A stretch of 64,000 nt of DNA from the NCBI GenBank assembly GCA_023384095.1, contig JAHDXT010000002.1:124001-188000 (forward strand), read 5' to 3'. Shown here one piece after another: positions 1 through 8,930 of the stretch. The translations under genes and the position numbers were made by a program. The DNA comes from Hyphomicrobiaceae bacterium. GTDB taxonomy: Bacteria > Pseudomonadota > Alphaproteobacteria > Rhizobiales > Hyphomicrobiaceae. The notes beneath the pieces were generated by a model, which was not told the DNA's origin, made no database searches, and saw nothing but the letters and a program-made list of their open reading frames with translations. Numbering within the stretch: the first letter of the stretch is position 1; each line of letters begins with the position of its first letter.

Positions 1-360
1 CAGGCTCGTGCGCAGCGGAGACGCTCCCTCGATCATCATCATGACGCCGAGCTTGCCTTCGGCGGCACTTCGATCGACATCCGCCATCGACAGGCAGAGG
101 CTCACTGATTCCGCGCTGTCGGCAAAATCGGCCAGGAGCGCCTCGATCCGCATCATGGCGCACCAGAACGGGTCGTCCGAGCCGATGTTCTGACTCGGAG
201 CATCGCCGCCAGTGCTCATCATCAGGAAGCGATGGTTGGCCCGCCGCAACGGCTCGGCGTGGTATCGTTGGAACACCGCGCGCTCGCCGTCCTGGCGGCG
301 CCGCAGCACATCCACAACGATGTCGGAATGCCCGTCCGCAATCGGGATCATGTTGCTCAT
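1..360 (-). CDS. Membrane dipeptidase (peptidase M19), N-terminal part, cut by window edge
   Basis: This reading frame starts at the ATG at 360 and stays open through all 120 codons to base 1, so the rest of the gene lies outside the window. The visible part has DGHSDIVVDVL near residue 8, which matches the metal-binding HxD motif of renal-dipeptidase-like M19 enzymes, and a later MMMIEGA, which matches the segment carrying the bridging glutamate. The family cleaves dipeptides or related amide bonds with a two-metal site. It starts 37 nt after the nitrilase-family gene and is probably the last or near-last gene of the tct operon. No strong ribosome binding site is visible, and an ATG three codons later is possible. 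Confidence 0.75.
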   Translation of the reverse strand, partial: MSNMIPIADGHSDIVVDVLRRRQDGERAVFQRYHAEPLRRANHRFLMMSTGGDAPSQNIGSDDPFWCAMMRIEALLADFADSAESVSLCLSMADVDRSAAEGKLGVMMMIEGASPLRTSL

Positions 361-397
361 CGCCGGCGATCCGCGGCGGCGCGAAGTTCACACCATC

Positions 398-1210
398 TCA
401 TGGCTTGCCGATCTCCTGGTACAGCTCCGGCCGGCGGTGGCCCCTGAGGTCGACGACATAGTTGCTGTCACGTACTTCGCGTTTCCCAAGCCCATGCCCG
501 ATCTCTATATCAGCGAAAAGCACCTTCTCCTCTTGCTGCGCCGACACGATGCAGCTCCCGTTCGGTGCATAGGCGCAGCTTCGGCCGATGAACGACAGCT
601 CGCCCTCTTGGCCGGTGCGATTGGCCGCCAGCACGTGCACGGAATTTTCGGCGGCGCGCGCCGGCACCATGACGACGGGATTGACGTCGGCGCCAGCAGG
701 CCAGTTCGCTGCAACCACGATCACCTGGGCACCCTTCAGCGCCAGCACCCGAGCGATTTCCGGAAAACGCACCTCGTAGCAGATCATCAGCCCGATTTTG
801 ACTCCGAGCACGTCATGCACCGCGAGATCGTCACCGCGCGCAACGAAAGCATCGGCCCCGACTGGCACGATATGCGCCTTGCGGTGTCTGCCGATGACGC
901 CGTGCGGGCCAACGATCACTGCTGTGTTGAACAGGCGGTCGCCGTCGCGCTCGAGCAGCCCCGAGACGACGTGGCAGCCGGTTGCTGCGGCGTGGCGATG
1001 GACTTCAGCCGTGCTCGGGCCGGGGATTGTTTCGGCGAGCCGGAACGCATCATCGCGGCTGGAAATTGCATAACCGCTGATGGCGCACTCCGGCAGGACG
1101 ACAAGTTGTGCCCCGCGCGCGCTTGCCTCGCGGAGACCATTCAGAGCGTCCTCGAGGTTTCGGCCGGGTGCGTCCTTCTTGGGCGCGGTCTGTAGCAATG
1201 CGATCTTCAC
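398..1210 (-). CDS. Carbon-nitrogen hydrolase (nitrilase superfamily amidase)
   Basis: The 270-residue protein has the full nitrilase-superfamily catalytic triad: Glu41 in VVLPECAISGYA, Lys111 in GRHRKAHIVP and Cys144 in GLMICYEVRFPE. Such enzymes hydrolyse amides, N-carbamoyl compounds or nitriles through a cysteine thioester. The frame is open further upstream, but that part overlaps tctA and looks unlike protein. I chose the GTG at 1210 because GGGAAG precedes it and the family fold begins at once (KIALLQTAP). It follows tctA by 22 nt. An omega-amidase or N-carbamoyl-amino-acid amidohydrolase role would suit the neighbouring carbamoylase and aminotransferase, but the substrate cannot be read from the sequence. 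Confidence 0.85.
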   Translation of the reverse strand: MKIALLQTAPKKDAPGRNLEDALNGLREASARGAQLVVLPECAISGYAISSRDDAFRLAETIPGPSTAEVHRHAAATGCHVVSGLLERDGDRLFNTAVIVGPHGVIGRHRKAHIVPVGADAFVARGDDLAVHDVLGVKIGLMICYEVRFPEIARVLALKGAQVIVVAANWPAGADVNPVVMVPARAAENSVHVLAANRTGQEGELSFIGRSCAYAPNGSCIVSAQQEEKVLFADIEIGHGLGKREVRDSNYVVDLRGHRRPELYQEIGKP

Positions 1211-1232
1211 GGGTAACTTCCCGTCGCTCCAG

Positions 1233-2768
1233 TTATGCGGTCCGCTCGGGCATTGCTTCCGGTTCCAGCGCCGCCGCCGCCTCGGCAGCGGCGACACGCC
1301 GGTTCACGCGATAGCTTGCCCATGCAGTGACAAGAGCCAGCCCCCACAGCGCAAGCGCCAGCGGGCGGGTGAAGAACGGCGCCAGCGAGCCTTCATTGGC
1401 GATCAGCGACTGACGGAAATAGACCTCTAGCATCGGACCGAGGATCAGCGTGATCGACATTGGCACGATGGATATCCCGATCTTCTCCAGGGCATATCCC
1501 ATGGCGCCGAACAGCACAGTTATCAGAGCCTCATTGATCTGGCCACTATACGCAAATCCTCCGGCGACGCTGAACACACAGACGATGCCGGCCAGCACTC
1601 GACCCGAGGTGAGTGCAAGGATCCGCGAGATTGGTCGGATCATTGACAGGCCGATCAGCAGAATCGAGATGTTCGCGATGAGCAGGAATACGAACATTGG
1701 ATAGAGCAGGGCCGTGTTCTCGCGGATCATCATGGGTCCCGGGGTATACCCGTGCAGCAGGAAGGCTCCCATGAGGATGGCGGTGACCGTGTCGCCCGGG
1801 ATGCCGAAGGAAAGGAGCGGGAGCAAGGCGCCCGCCGGCACCGCGTTGTTCGCGGCTTCCGGGGCTGCCACCCCTTCGATCAGGCCAGTACCGAACTTTT
1901 CGGGGTGCGGAGAGGATCGGCGCGCCTCGGCATAGCCGAGAAAGGCCGCGATGTTCGGTCCAGCGGCCGGGATGATGCCGACGATCGTTCCGATCACCGA
2001 AGAACGGAGAAGCGTCCGGCGCACGCTCCACAGTTCAGCGAGCGTCAGGCGCCGCCCCGAAACGGCCGATGTCGACGTCGTCCGCGCCTCATCGCTGAGC
2101 GCATCCTCGAGCATGCGGAAGCCCTGGCTGAGGCAGAAGAGGCCGATCAGCGCCGGGACCACCGGAAAGCCCGTCAGCAGCGGCGTGATGCCATAGGTGT
2201 AGCGCGGATAGGGCATGATCTTGTCCAGCCCGACCAGGCCGATCGCAAGCCCCAGCGCAGCCGAGAGAAAACCCCGCGTCAGCGATCGTCCAGACAGCGA
2301 GATCACGATCATGATCCCGAACACGGTCAGGACGAAATATTCCTCCGTGCCGAACATCAGGACGAATTGGGACAACGTCGAGAGCGAGACCATCAGCACG
2401 AATACGCTGAACAGGCCGCCCAGGCCGGAGGCCACGGTGCTCATCGCAATCGCCTTGCCCGACTGACCCTTGAGCGCCAGCGGATAACCGTCGAAGACGG
2501 TGGCTGCATTGCACGGCGCACCGGGCACGCGCAGCAGGATCGCCGAGATCGAGCCGCCATACATGCCGCCGCAGTAAATCCCGAGCAGGAAGGCGGTCGC
2601 GGGCAGAATCGGCTGGCCGAAGGTGAAGGGGACCAGAAGGGCGATGGCCATGGTTGCGGTCAGCCCGGGAATGGCGCCGATCACGATCCCCGCTGCGGTC
2701 CCGCAGACCACAATCAGCAGATTGAGGAGCGTGAAGGCCGGCGCTACACCGACAAAAATCGCTTCCAT
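1233..2768 (-). CDS. tctA: Tripartite tricarboxylate transporter permease, TctA family
   Basis: This 511-residue, very hydrophobic protein is the large membrane subunit of a TTT-family secondary transporter. Typical TctA features are AIPGLTATMAIALLVPFTF near residue 33, GGMYGGSISAILLRVPGAP near residue 67 and a related repeat, GIPGDTVTAILMGAFLLHG, in the second half. The length is normal for the family. TctA works with the small membrane subunit TctB and the periplasmic binding protein TctC, both immediately upstream in the same operon, to import carboxylates using an ion gradient. The C-terminal tail is alanine and glutamate rich. The transported acid is unknown; the neighbours suggest an N-containing organic acid. 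Confidence 0.95.
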   Translation of the reverse strand: MEAIFVGVAPAFTLLNLLIVVCGTAAGIVIGAIPGLTATMAIALLVPFTFGQPILPATAFLLGIYCGGMYGGSISAILLRVPGAPCNAATVFDGYPLALKGQSGKAIAMSTVASGLGGLFSVFVLMVSLSTLSQFVLMFGTEEYFVLTVFGIMIVISLSGRSLTRGFLSAALGLAIGLVGLDKIMPYPRYTYGITPLLTGFPVVPALIGLFCLSQGFRMLEDALSDEARTTSTSAVSGRRLTLAELWSVRRTLLRSSVIGTIVGIIPAAGPNIAAFLGYAEARRSSPHPEKFGTGLIEGVAAPEAANNAVPAGALLPLLSFGIPGDTVTAILMGAFLLHGYTPGPMMIRENTALLYPMFVFLLIANISILLIGLSMIRPISRILALTSGRVLAGIVCVFSVAGGFAYSGQINEALITVLFGAMGYALEKIGISIVPMSITLILGPMLEVYFRQSLIANEGSLAPFFTRPLALALWGLALVTAWASYRVNRRVAAAEAAAALEPEAMPERTA

Positions 2769-2783
2769 GGTGCGGCTCGGCTC

Positions 2784-3248
2784 CTATTCGAACAGGGTTC
2801 CGGGCGGCAGGACCGCGCCGATCATCACGTCAAAAAGCAGGTAGGCCACGGCGACCAGGACTGCGGAGTCGATGACGATGCGAACGAGCGAGACCTGTCC
2901 GCGGACCAGCCACATGATAAACACCGAGAAAAGGAAAGTGCTCGGGTAGTAGCCAACCACATACATCACGCCGACGTAGAGGAAGGCGGCGAAAATCCCG
3001 AGGACGACCCGGCGGGGAAAGCTGACCGGCGGCGGGGACTTGAGCCGCAGCTCGATGAGGCCCGCCACGCAGAGCAGGATGATGAGCCCTGCGACGACCT
3101 GCGGGAAGAAGCCCGGACTTGCCGGCCCCATGCTGGATGCCGGAAATTCGCGGGCCTGCACAAACATCACCACTGATATGACGATCAGCACGATATATGT
3201 GATCGTCAACGGCAGACTGCCGGGGCGGAGATGCTGACGAATCTTCAT
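2784..3248 (-). CDS. tctB: Tripartite tricarboxylate transporter small membrane subunit, TctB family
   Basis: This 154-residue protein has four predicted membrane segments separated by short charged loops, the usual layout of TctB. An early segment (TITYIVLIVISVVMFVQ) precedes ASSMGPASPGFFPQ, a stretch commonly found between the first two helices of this family. It lies 15 nt upstream of tctA and about 100 nt downstream of tctC on the same strand, the normal C-B-A order. Its role is structural support of the TctA channel in the inner membrane. Confidence 0.88.
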   Translation of the reverse strand: MKIRQHLRPGSLPLTITYIVLIVISVVMFVQAREFPASSMGPASPGFFPQVVAGLIILLCVAGLIELRLKSPPPVSFPRRVVLGIFAAFLYVGVMYVVGYYPSTFLFSVFIMWLVRGQVSLVRIVIDSAVLVAVAYLLFDVMIGAVLPPGTLFE

Positions 3249-3354
3249 CGAGGCCGTCGAGGTGATGTCGATAATCGGAAGCCTGCCGGCAGTGCACCGA
3301 GCTGCCGCCGCCCGACCATGCAGTGCAGGTGGCAGCCGGGCGCGCGGCGCGATC

Positions 3355-4326
3355 CTACTTCTTCACGATCTCGGCCGATACGGACTCCACCTTCGGATAC
3401 ATCGAATCGAGGAATTCGCGGAACTTTTGCGGTCCGAGACAGGTCGGGTCGAGTTCGCGGCCGTTGGCCTCGGCCTTGTAGGCCGGGTCGGCACAAGCCG
3501 CCTCGAAAGCTTTCGCGAGCTTCTCGATGGCCTCCTTGGGCGCACCTTTCGGCATTGCCATGCCATAGAAGCCGGCGTAGGTCAGTTTGTAGCCGAGTTC
3601 CGCGAAGGTCGGTACCGACGGATAAGCCTCGAGCCGCTTGTCGGACATCACGGCGAGCAGGCGCAGATCGCCGCTCTTCATGCTGCCAGTCGTGCCGCTC
3701 AGGAAGATCACGCCAGCATCGATGTGCCCGCCGAGAATGGCCGGCAGGACACCGGTGATGCCTTCATACGGAACATAGGTGTAGGAGATGCCGAGCGCCT
3801 TCTCCATCAGATGCGAGGCCTGATGCCAGACCCCGCCGATGCTGGCGCCGCCGACCTTGAGTTTGTTGGCTTTGGCCGCCTTCACGAAATCGGCCAGCGT
3901 GGCGTAAGGCGAGTTCCCCTTCACGGCCAGTACCACCGGTTGGTCCGCAAACATGGCAACCGTATCGAAATCGCGATGCGACACCGGCGCGAGCTTCTGC
4001 GCTTCGACGGAAAGGATGTCGAATTGCAGCGTCGTCAGGTGATAGCCGTCGGCCGCCTGCGCGGCGCCCTGCACGTAGCCGATCGCCCCGCCGCCGCCCG
4101 CAATGTTGCGCACGTCGATACGCTGCCCGACGCTCTTCTCGACATATTTGAGGATCGTGCGGGCCGCGATATCGGTGCCGCCGCCTGCTGGCCAGGTCAC
4201 GACCACAGTCATGGGCTTCGATGGATAATCGGCCGCCATCACGACTTGCGCCGACAGCAGCATGCAGCCGACAGCGGCTGCGGGAACGAATGCCCGGCGG
4301 CCGCAGCCAAACAGGCTCGTGGACAT
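3355..4326 (-). CDS. tctC: Tripartite tricarboxylate transporter substrate-binding protein (TctC/Bug family)
   Basis: The 323-residue precursor opens with a basic segment and a hydrophobic signal sequence ending near VMAADYP (about residue 32), so it is probably periplasmic. The mature part starts with YPSKPMTVVVTWPAGGGTD, the conserved beginning of the Bug family, in which a loop contacts the ligand carboxylate. It is the first gene of the tctC-tctB-tctA set and is preceded by about 280 nt without a gene. Bug proteins bind diverse small acids and amides, and homology alone rarely gives the ligand. Confidence 0.93.
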   Translation of the reverse strand: MSTSLFGCGRRAFVPAAAVGCMLLSAQVVMAADYPSKPMTVVVTWPAGGGTDIAARTILKYVEKSVGQRIDVRNIAGGGGAIGYVQGAAQAADGYHLTTLQFDILSVEAQKLAPVSHRDFDTVAMFADQPVVLAVKGNSPYATLADFVKAAKANKLKVGGASIGGVWHQASHLMEKALGISYTYVPYEGITGVLPAILGGHIDAGVIFLSGTTGSMKSGDLRLLAVMSDKRLEAYPSVPTFAELGYKLTYAGFYGMAMPKGAPKEAIEKLAKAFEAACADPAYKAEANGRELDPTCLGPQKFREFLDSMYPKVESVSAEIVKK

Positions 4327-4605
4327 AAGATTCCTCCCTGATGCGCTGGTCCACTCATGGTGGAGCTTGAGGTGCCGAAGATCGTGACGCGCTGTCCGCC
4401 TCGAGTCAAATCCTTCGGCGGCAGCGTCATGATCTCAGTGTCTGCGACGGCTGCTTCGGGAGCAAAGGCTCGCGCACTCGAATTCCGCTGTCCAGACCAA
4501 TGAATTCAATAACTTAGTGAAGCGCGTTCAGCGTCGGGTCTGGCTTCTCGTGCATCGCTTCGTCAATTCAGGATGCGCCAGGGAGTTAAGCCGCATGGCG
4601 GAACA
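4327..4605. other. Intergenic region upstream of tctC
   Basis: This stretch separates the class IV aminotransferase gene from tctC, both on the minus strand, and probably carries the tct promoter. I found no convincing -35/-10 pair. A separated inverted repeat, CCAGACC at 4492-4498 and GGTCTGG at 4537-4543, flanks an AT-richer stretch and could be a terminator remnant or paired operator half-sites. No credible gene is visible. Confidence 0.4.
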
Positions 4606-5559
4606 TTATCGAGCAGGCACAAGCTCAGGAATGGCAACGCCCTCGCGCGTAAGCTCACGATACTTTTTGATGACCATTTCTGTTACCGGTCCGGGCGCAG
4701 CGTCGCCAATCGATCTCCCGTCGACGGACTGCACCGGGACGATTTCCGCGCCGGTGCCCGTGCAGAACACTTCATCGGCATTATAAAGCTCGTGCAGGGA
4801 AATATTGCGAACCGCAACGGCCGATCCAAAGCTTTCCAGAATACCGATGACGACGCGGCGGGTAACTCCGTCCAGACATGCGACGGTCGTCGGGGTCGAC
4901 CAGATGTCCTTATGGCGCGCGAAGATGTTCATCGCGGTGGCCTCCGCCACGTAGCCATTGTGATCGAGCATCAACGCGTCGTCGTATTGCGACTTGTTGC
5001 TCTGGATCTTGGCCAGGATATTCTCGAGATAATTCGCTGATTTAATCTTGGCATCCACGGAATCGCACCGCCGGCGACGCACCGTCGAGGTGAGCATGCG
5101 AATGGCCTTATCGCCCATCAACGGTGCGAACGGATAGGCCATGGCGACGACGGATGGCGCTTTCGAGTTGCGCGGATTGAGCCCCATCGTGCCGACGCCG
5201 CGCGTCACGCTCAGGCGCATATGGCCCTCTTGCAGCCTATTCACCGCGAAGGTCGTCAGCACGACCTCGGCCAACTCCTTCTTCGACAACGGCACGGTCA
5301 GATCGAGCGATTTCGCCGACTCGAGCAGGCGTTCCAGATGCTCGTCGAGCTTGAAGATGCGCCCGTTGTAGGCGCGAATGCCTTCGAATACGCCGTCGCC
5401 ATACAGGTAGGAATGCTCCCAGACCGAAACGACGGCCTGGTCGCCACGCAGGAAGCGTCCGTCTACGTACGTGTACAAATCGTGCAACGGACCGAGCACA
5501 TCGCGGGCGCCCACGGGGAACCGGTCGCGAAAAAGCTCCAACGGCTGCTTGCTTTGCAT
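4606..5559 (-). CDS. Class IV aminotransferase, branched-chain amino acid aminotransferase type
   Basis: About 317 residues of fold-type IV PLP enzyme. VDAKIKSANYLENILAK carries the expected PLP-binding lysine ahead of the NY pair, and DDALMLDHNGYVAEATAMNIF is the family signature that follows it. The family transfers amino groups between branched-chain or other hydrophobic amino acids and 2-oxoglutarate; D-amino-acid aminotransferases and aminodeoxychorismate lyases share the fold. The frame extends to 5637, but I chose the ATG at 5559 because AAAGGGA lies 6 nt before it and the upstream extension runs back into the previous gene. Its position after hydantoin-type hydrolases suggests transamination of the amino acid they release rather than housekeeping isoleucine-valine synthesis. 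Confidence 0.85.
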   Translation of the reverse strand: MQSKQPLELFRDRFPVGARDVLGPLHDLYTYVDGRFLRGDQAVVSVWEHSYLYGDGVFEGIRAYNGRIFKLDEHLERLLESAKSLDLTVPLSKKELAEVVLTTFAVNRLQEGHMRLSVTRGVGTMGLNPRNSKAPSVVAMAYPFAPLMGDKAIRMLTSTVRRRRCDSVDAKIKSANYLENILAKIQSNKSQYDDALMLDHNGYVAEATAMNIFARHKDIWSTPTTVACLDGVTRRVVIGILESFGSAVAVRNISLHELYNADEVFCTGTGAEIVPVQSVDGRSIGDAAPGPVTEMVIKKYRELTREGVAIPELVPAR

Positions 5560-5599
5560 GACAATCCCTTTCGAAGACGGTTCCCTGGCGACCCGGCAC

Positions 5600-6919
5600 C
5601 TACGTGGCGCGGCGGTCGACGCCCCCGGCACGATCAATGAACCGGCGGTTCTCCATGATGAGATTGCCTCCGACGATCGTGGTCACGGCCTGCCCCTTGT
5701 AGACATGGCCGAGGTAGGGGGTGTTCTTGCTCTTGGATTGCAGGTCCTCCGCCTTCACTGTCCAGGTGCGACCGAGGTCGATCAGCGTCACGTCGGCATG
5801 CGACCCGGGCTTCAGCATGCCCCGACGACTCAGCCTGTACAGATCGGCCGGCGCCGCGGTCACTTTCGCGATCGCCTCCGACAGAGTCAGCACACCTGGT
5901 TCAACAAGCTGTTCCAGCATCTGCGCGAAGGCCGTTTCCAACCCGATCAGGCCCAGATTGCAGGTCGCGAGATCCTTCTTCTCATTGGCAGCATGAGGTG
6001 CGTGGTCGGTGCCGATGATGTCGATGGTTCCGTCCCGCAATCCTTCCTTGATCGCCTCGACGTCCTCGCGCCGCCGCAACGGCGGGCCGATCATTGCGTT
6101 GGGGCCAACGTCGAGGACCGCTTCGTCGGTCAGCGTGAAATGATGTGGTGTCGATTCCGTGGTGACATTGATGCCTTTGGCTTTGGCAAAGCGAATGATC
6201 TCGACACCCTCCTTGGTGGATAGATGCAGGACATGTGCGTGCACGCCGGTCATGGCGGCTATGACGATGTCGCGGGCGAGCATGGCCGCCTCCGCGATAT
6301 TCGGCCGTCCTTTCAGTCCAAGCCGCCGCGAGACGTCGCCTTCGTTCATGCGGCCGCCGCCGGCGAGCGCAGTGTCCTCGCAATTGAGCGCGAACGGCAT
6401 GTCGAGCTTGGCGCCCTGCCGGAACGCCTGGTGGAGAACCTCGGCATTTTCGCACGGCACATCGTCGCCGAACGCGATTACGCCGGCACGCTGCAGACCC
6501 GCGAGGTCCGAGACCTGCCTGCCCTTACGGTCGCGAGTGATTGCCGCCATGACGAACACGTTCGTAACGCACTCGCGCCGGGACCGCTCGAGGATCGCGG
6601 TGACGGCTTCCGGCGTATCGGTGCAGGGCTCGGTATTGGCCATCGACGTGATCGATGTGAAGCCGCCGGCAGACGCGGCGCGCGATCCGGTCGCCAGCGT
6701 CTCGCGATGCGTATAGCCGGGATCGCGCAGATGCGAATGGCAGTCGATGAAGCCGGGCGCCACGATCTTTCCCGACGCGTCGATAACCTGCGTCCCGTCG
6801 TCCGCCGGAATCTCTGCCTCGACGGCGACGATCGTTGCGTTTTCGATCAGCACGTCGAGCTTGGCATCGGTCTTCATCATGGGATCAATGACGCGGCCGC
6901 CGCGGATCAGCATTTTCAT
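5600..6919 (-). CDS. Dihydroorotase-like amidohydrolase (class I type) with altered metal ligand
   Basis: This 439-residue protein aligns closely with class I dihydroorotases. It has HSH at 61-63 in FIDCHSHLRDPGYTHRE, Asp152/153 in AFGDDVP, His232 in VLHLSTKEG, Asp305 in GTDHAPH and a normal length. The segment that usually reads HCED instead reads NCED, so Asn179 sits where a histidine metal ligand is expected (codon AAT, clear in the sequence). The enzyme may have altered metal binding, be a non-catalytic dihydroorotase homologue or act on another cyclic amide or ureide. It lies 40 nt after the M20 carbamoylase gene in the catabolic operon, not next to a pyrimidine gene such as pyrB, which favours a ring-opening catabolic role. 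Confidence 0.85.
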   Translation of the reverse strand: MKMLIRGGRVIDPMMKTDAKLDVLIENATIVAVEAEIPADDGTQVIDASGKIVAPGFIDCHSHLRDPGYTHRETLATGSRAASAGGFTSITSMANTEPCTDTPEAVTAILERSRRECVTNVFVMAAITRDRKGRQVSDLAGLQRAGVIAFGDDVPCENAEVLHQAFRQGAKLDMPFALNCEDTALAGGGRMNEGDVSRRLGLKGRPNIAEAAMLARDIVIAAMTGVHAHVLHLSTKEGVEIIRFAKAKGINVTTESTPHHFTLTDEAVLDVGPNAMIGPPLRRREDVEAIKEGLRDGTIDIIGTDHAPHAANEKKDLATCNLGLIGLETAFAQMLEQLVEPGVLTLSEAIAKVTAAPADLYRLSRRGMLKPGSHADVTLIDLGRTWTVKAEDLQSKSKNTPYLGHVYKGQAVTTIVGGNLIMENRRFIDRAGGVDRRAT

Positions 6920-6959
6920 CGGTCATTCCCCTCCGGATCGCGGTGCATCATTGACAGCT

Positions 6960-8207
6960 TTATCGATTGGCAAGGGCTACCATCGCCTCTGCGAGCACCT
7001 TTGCGCCCGCGGCGAGATCCTCAGGTTTGGCGTTCTCCGCCTCGGTATGGCTGATGCCCTTCTCGCATGGCACGAAAATCATCCCGCTCGGGCAGCGCGC
7101 CAGCAGATAGCGGGCGTCGTGGCCGGCACCCGAGAAAATATGCATGTGCGGGATTTCAAGCCGCTGTGCCGCGGCGAGGATCGCGTCAGGAACGAGGTCC
7201 GGAAACCAATGCGTGGGCACCCTGCGCGTCTCGGACACGGTCACCTGGCAGGGGCCTGCATTGTCGGCGCATACGGGTTTGATCTGGTCGCCCAGCCGCG
7301 CCAGCGCTTCGTCGTCAGGATGCCGGAAATCGATCGTGAACAGGACGTGCGCAGGAACGACTGAGGTGCCGTTCGGTGAAACAATAAAACGGCCGACGGT
7401 GAACCGCGCCTTATCCTCATCGTCATGCATCAGGCGGCGCAACGCGGCGATCATATCGACCGCCGCCAGGACCGCGTCCTTACGATGCGCGCGCGGCGTC
7501 GTTCCGGCGTGCGCCTCCTCGCCCTCGACCTCGATCGTAAAGCGGCGCGTGCCCTGGATGCCGGTGACGATGCCGATGGTCTTGCCCGTCGCTTCCAGCA
7601 CCGGGCCTTGCTCGATATGAGCCTCGATGAACGCATCCACCGGGCATTCGAACGGACGGCGCTCGAGGTCCGGCAGGGCCGCCTGGAATTCCGCCAGCGC
7701 TGCAGCGACCGTTATGCCGTCCAAATCCGTCAGCGCCAGTGTCTGGTCCAGTTTCGCCGGATCAGCGAAAACCTGCGAGCCCATGCAGCCAGGCGGAAAA
7801 CGGCTTCCTTCCTCGTGAGTCCAAACCACCGCTTCCATCGGCCGCTTGGTCGTGATGCCGGCGTCCTCTGCGGCCTGCAACGCCTCGAAGGCGGCCAGCA
7901 CGCCATAGATTCCGTCGAAACGACCGCCGGTAACCTGCGTATCGGTGTGCGACCCGCTCATCACCGGCGCAACGCCGGCGTCAGTACCTTCACGGCGGAA
8001 GAACATGTTGCCGATAGGGTCGGCGGCGCAGCCGAATCCCAATTCCCTGGCCCAGCGCACCAGCAGGCGGCGCGCCTCGATATCTTCCGGCGTCAGCGCC
8101 AACCGCTTCACGCCGCCTTTCGGTGTGCCGCCGATCCGAGCCATCTCGACATGGCGCGCCCAGAGCCGCTCTTCGCTCACGGCGTCCGCAACATTCAGTT
8201 TTGACAT
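6960..8207 (-). CDS. M20-family Zn-dependent amidohydrolase (N-carbamoyl-L-amino acid hydrolase / allantoate amidohydrolase type)
   Basis: The 415-residue protein has the two-metal site of the hydantoinase/carbamoylase branch of M20: His and Asp in SGSHTDTQVTGGRFDGIYG, the paired Glu in THEEGSRFPPGCMGS, His in IEAHIEQGPVLE and a late His in GISHTEAENAKPEDL. The family hydrolyses N-carbamoyl amino acids, beta-ureido acids or allantoate, releasing CO2 and ammonia or ureidoglycolate. It lies 11 nt after a racemase-family gene and just before a dihydroorotase-like gene, a layout reminiscent of hydantoin catabolism: cyclic ureide opening, decarbamoylation, racemisation. Which carbamoyl compound is used cannot be decided here. 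Confidence 0.9.
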   Translation of the reverse strand: MSKLNVADAVSEERLWARHVEMARIGGTPKGGVKRLALTPEDIEARRLLVRWARELGFGCAADPIGNMFFRREGTDAGVAPVMSGSHTDTQVTGGRFDGIYGVLAAFEALQAAEDAGITTKRPMEAVVWTHEEGSRFPPGCMGSQVFADPAKLDQTLALTDLDGITVAAALAEFQAALPDLERRPFECPVDAFIEAHIEQGPVLEATGKTIGIVTGIQGTRRFTIEVEGEEAHAGTTPRAHRKDAVLAAVDMIAALRRLMHDDEDKARFTVGRFIVSPNGTSVVPAHVLFTIDFRHPDDEALARLGDQIKPVCADNAGPCQVTVSETRRVPTHWFPDLVPDAILAAAQRLEIPHMHIFSGAGHDARYLLARCPSGMIFVPCEKGISHTEAENAKPEDLAAGAKVLAEAMVALANR

Positions 8208-8218
8208 GTCCCGGAATC

Positions 8219-8887
8219 CTACGGCGAGCCTGCGATGTTCAAACGATCAAGGATTGTCGACGCAAGCGCGCTGTTCGATGACAGGACCGGCAAGCCCAGG
8301 TCGCGTGCGGCAACCGAGAGGATCTCCAGCGTCCGGAAGCTCGTCGAGGTGATCAGGACCGCCTCGGCATTGTCGACGCGCAACTGACGCAGCGCCCGGT
8401 AGGCGAATTCGGGTGTCTGCAAATTGCTGTCGAGCGTCGCGATCTCCAGGGACTGACAGCCCGTCACCTCGATGTCGTTCTCGGCGAGATATCTTACGAG
8501 CAGCTCCGTCTGGCTCGCTTTATAGGGCGACATCAGGGCGACGCGCCGCGCGGAAGCCTTCCGCAGCGCAGCCACCATCGCACCCGCGGCGGTCAGGGCA
8601 GGCAGCTCGTAGGCATCCTCCAGACAGCGGACCAGTTCCCGTTCCGCCGCCGCGCCCTGAAAGAAGCTCGACGCCGCGCAGCAATAGGCCACCAGATTCA
8701 AGCTGATCATCTTCATCGCCGGCGGCGCCAGCTCGAGGGCCAGCTTATTCAGCTCCTCGTGCGCGATAGAGGGTAGGCGAAATCCGAAACCATGCACCCC
8801 CGTCGGAAACACCTGGGCCAGCTCCGGCTCGATCACCGTGTTATCCGCCGGGATGATGATTCCTATCCGCGCCCGCCAACCGTACAT
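8219..8887 (-). CDS. Asp/Glu racemase superfamily protein, maleate isomerase / arylmalonate decarboxylase type (copy 1)
   Basis: At 222 residues it fits the maleate cis-trans isomerase and arylmalonate decarboxylase branch. It opens with MYGWRARIGIIIPADNTVIE and has a first active-site cysteine in AYCCAASSF (Cys70, with an extra Cys69). The second catalytic cysteine, expected in an SCT-like motif, is replaced by Ser180 in LITSTSFRTLE. With one retained cysteine the protein may be a decarboxylase or one-base isomerase rather than a two-cysteine racemase. It shares its N-terminus, length and overall motif layout with the gene at 13161-13877, so the two are paralogues. It ends 11 nt before the carbamoylase gene. 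Confidence 0.82.
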   Translation of the reverse strand: MYGWRARIGIIIPADNTVIEPELAQVFPTGVHGFGFRLPSIAHEELNKLALELAPPAMKMISLNLVAYCCAASSFFQGAAAERELVRCLEDAYELPALTAAGAMVAALRKASARRVALMSPYKASQTELLVRYLAENDIEVTGCQSLEIATLDSNLQTPEFAYRALRQLRVDNAEAVLITSTSFRTLEILSVAARDLGLPVLSSNSALASTILDRLNIAGSP

Positions 8888-8930
8888 TCCAAGTCCTTTC
8901 CTGCGCTTTCCGTAATTGCGACCGAATGCG

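Noticed and set aside
8219-8887. Hydantoin racemase
   Set aside because: The opening and active-site motifs fit maleate isomerase/arylmalonate decarboxylase better, and the second cysteine needed by two-base racemases is missing.
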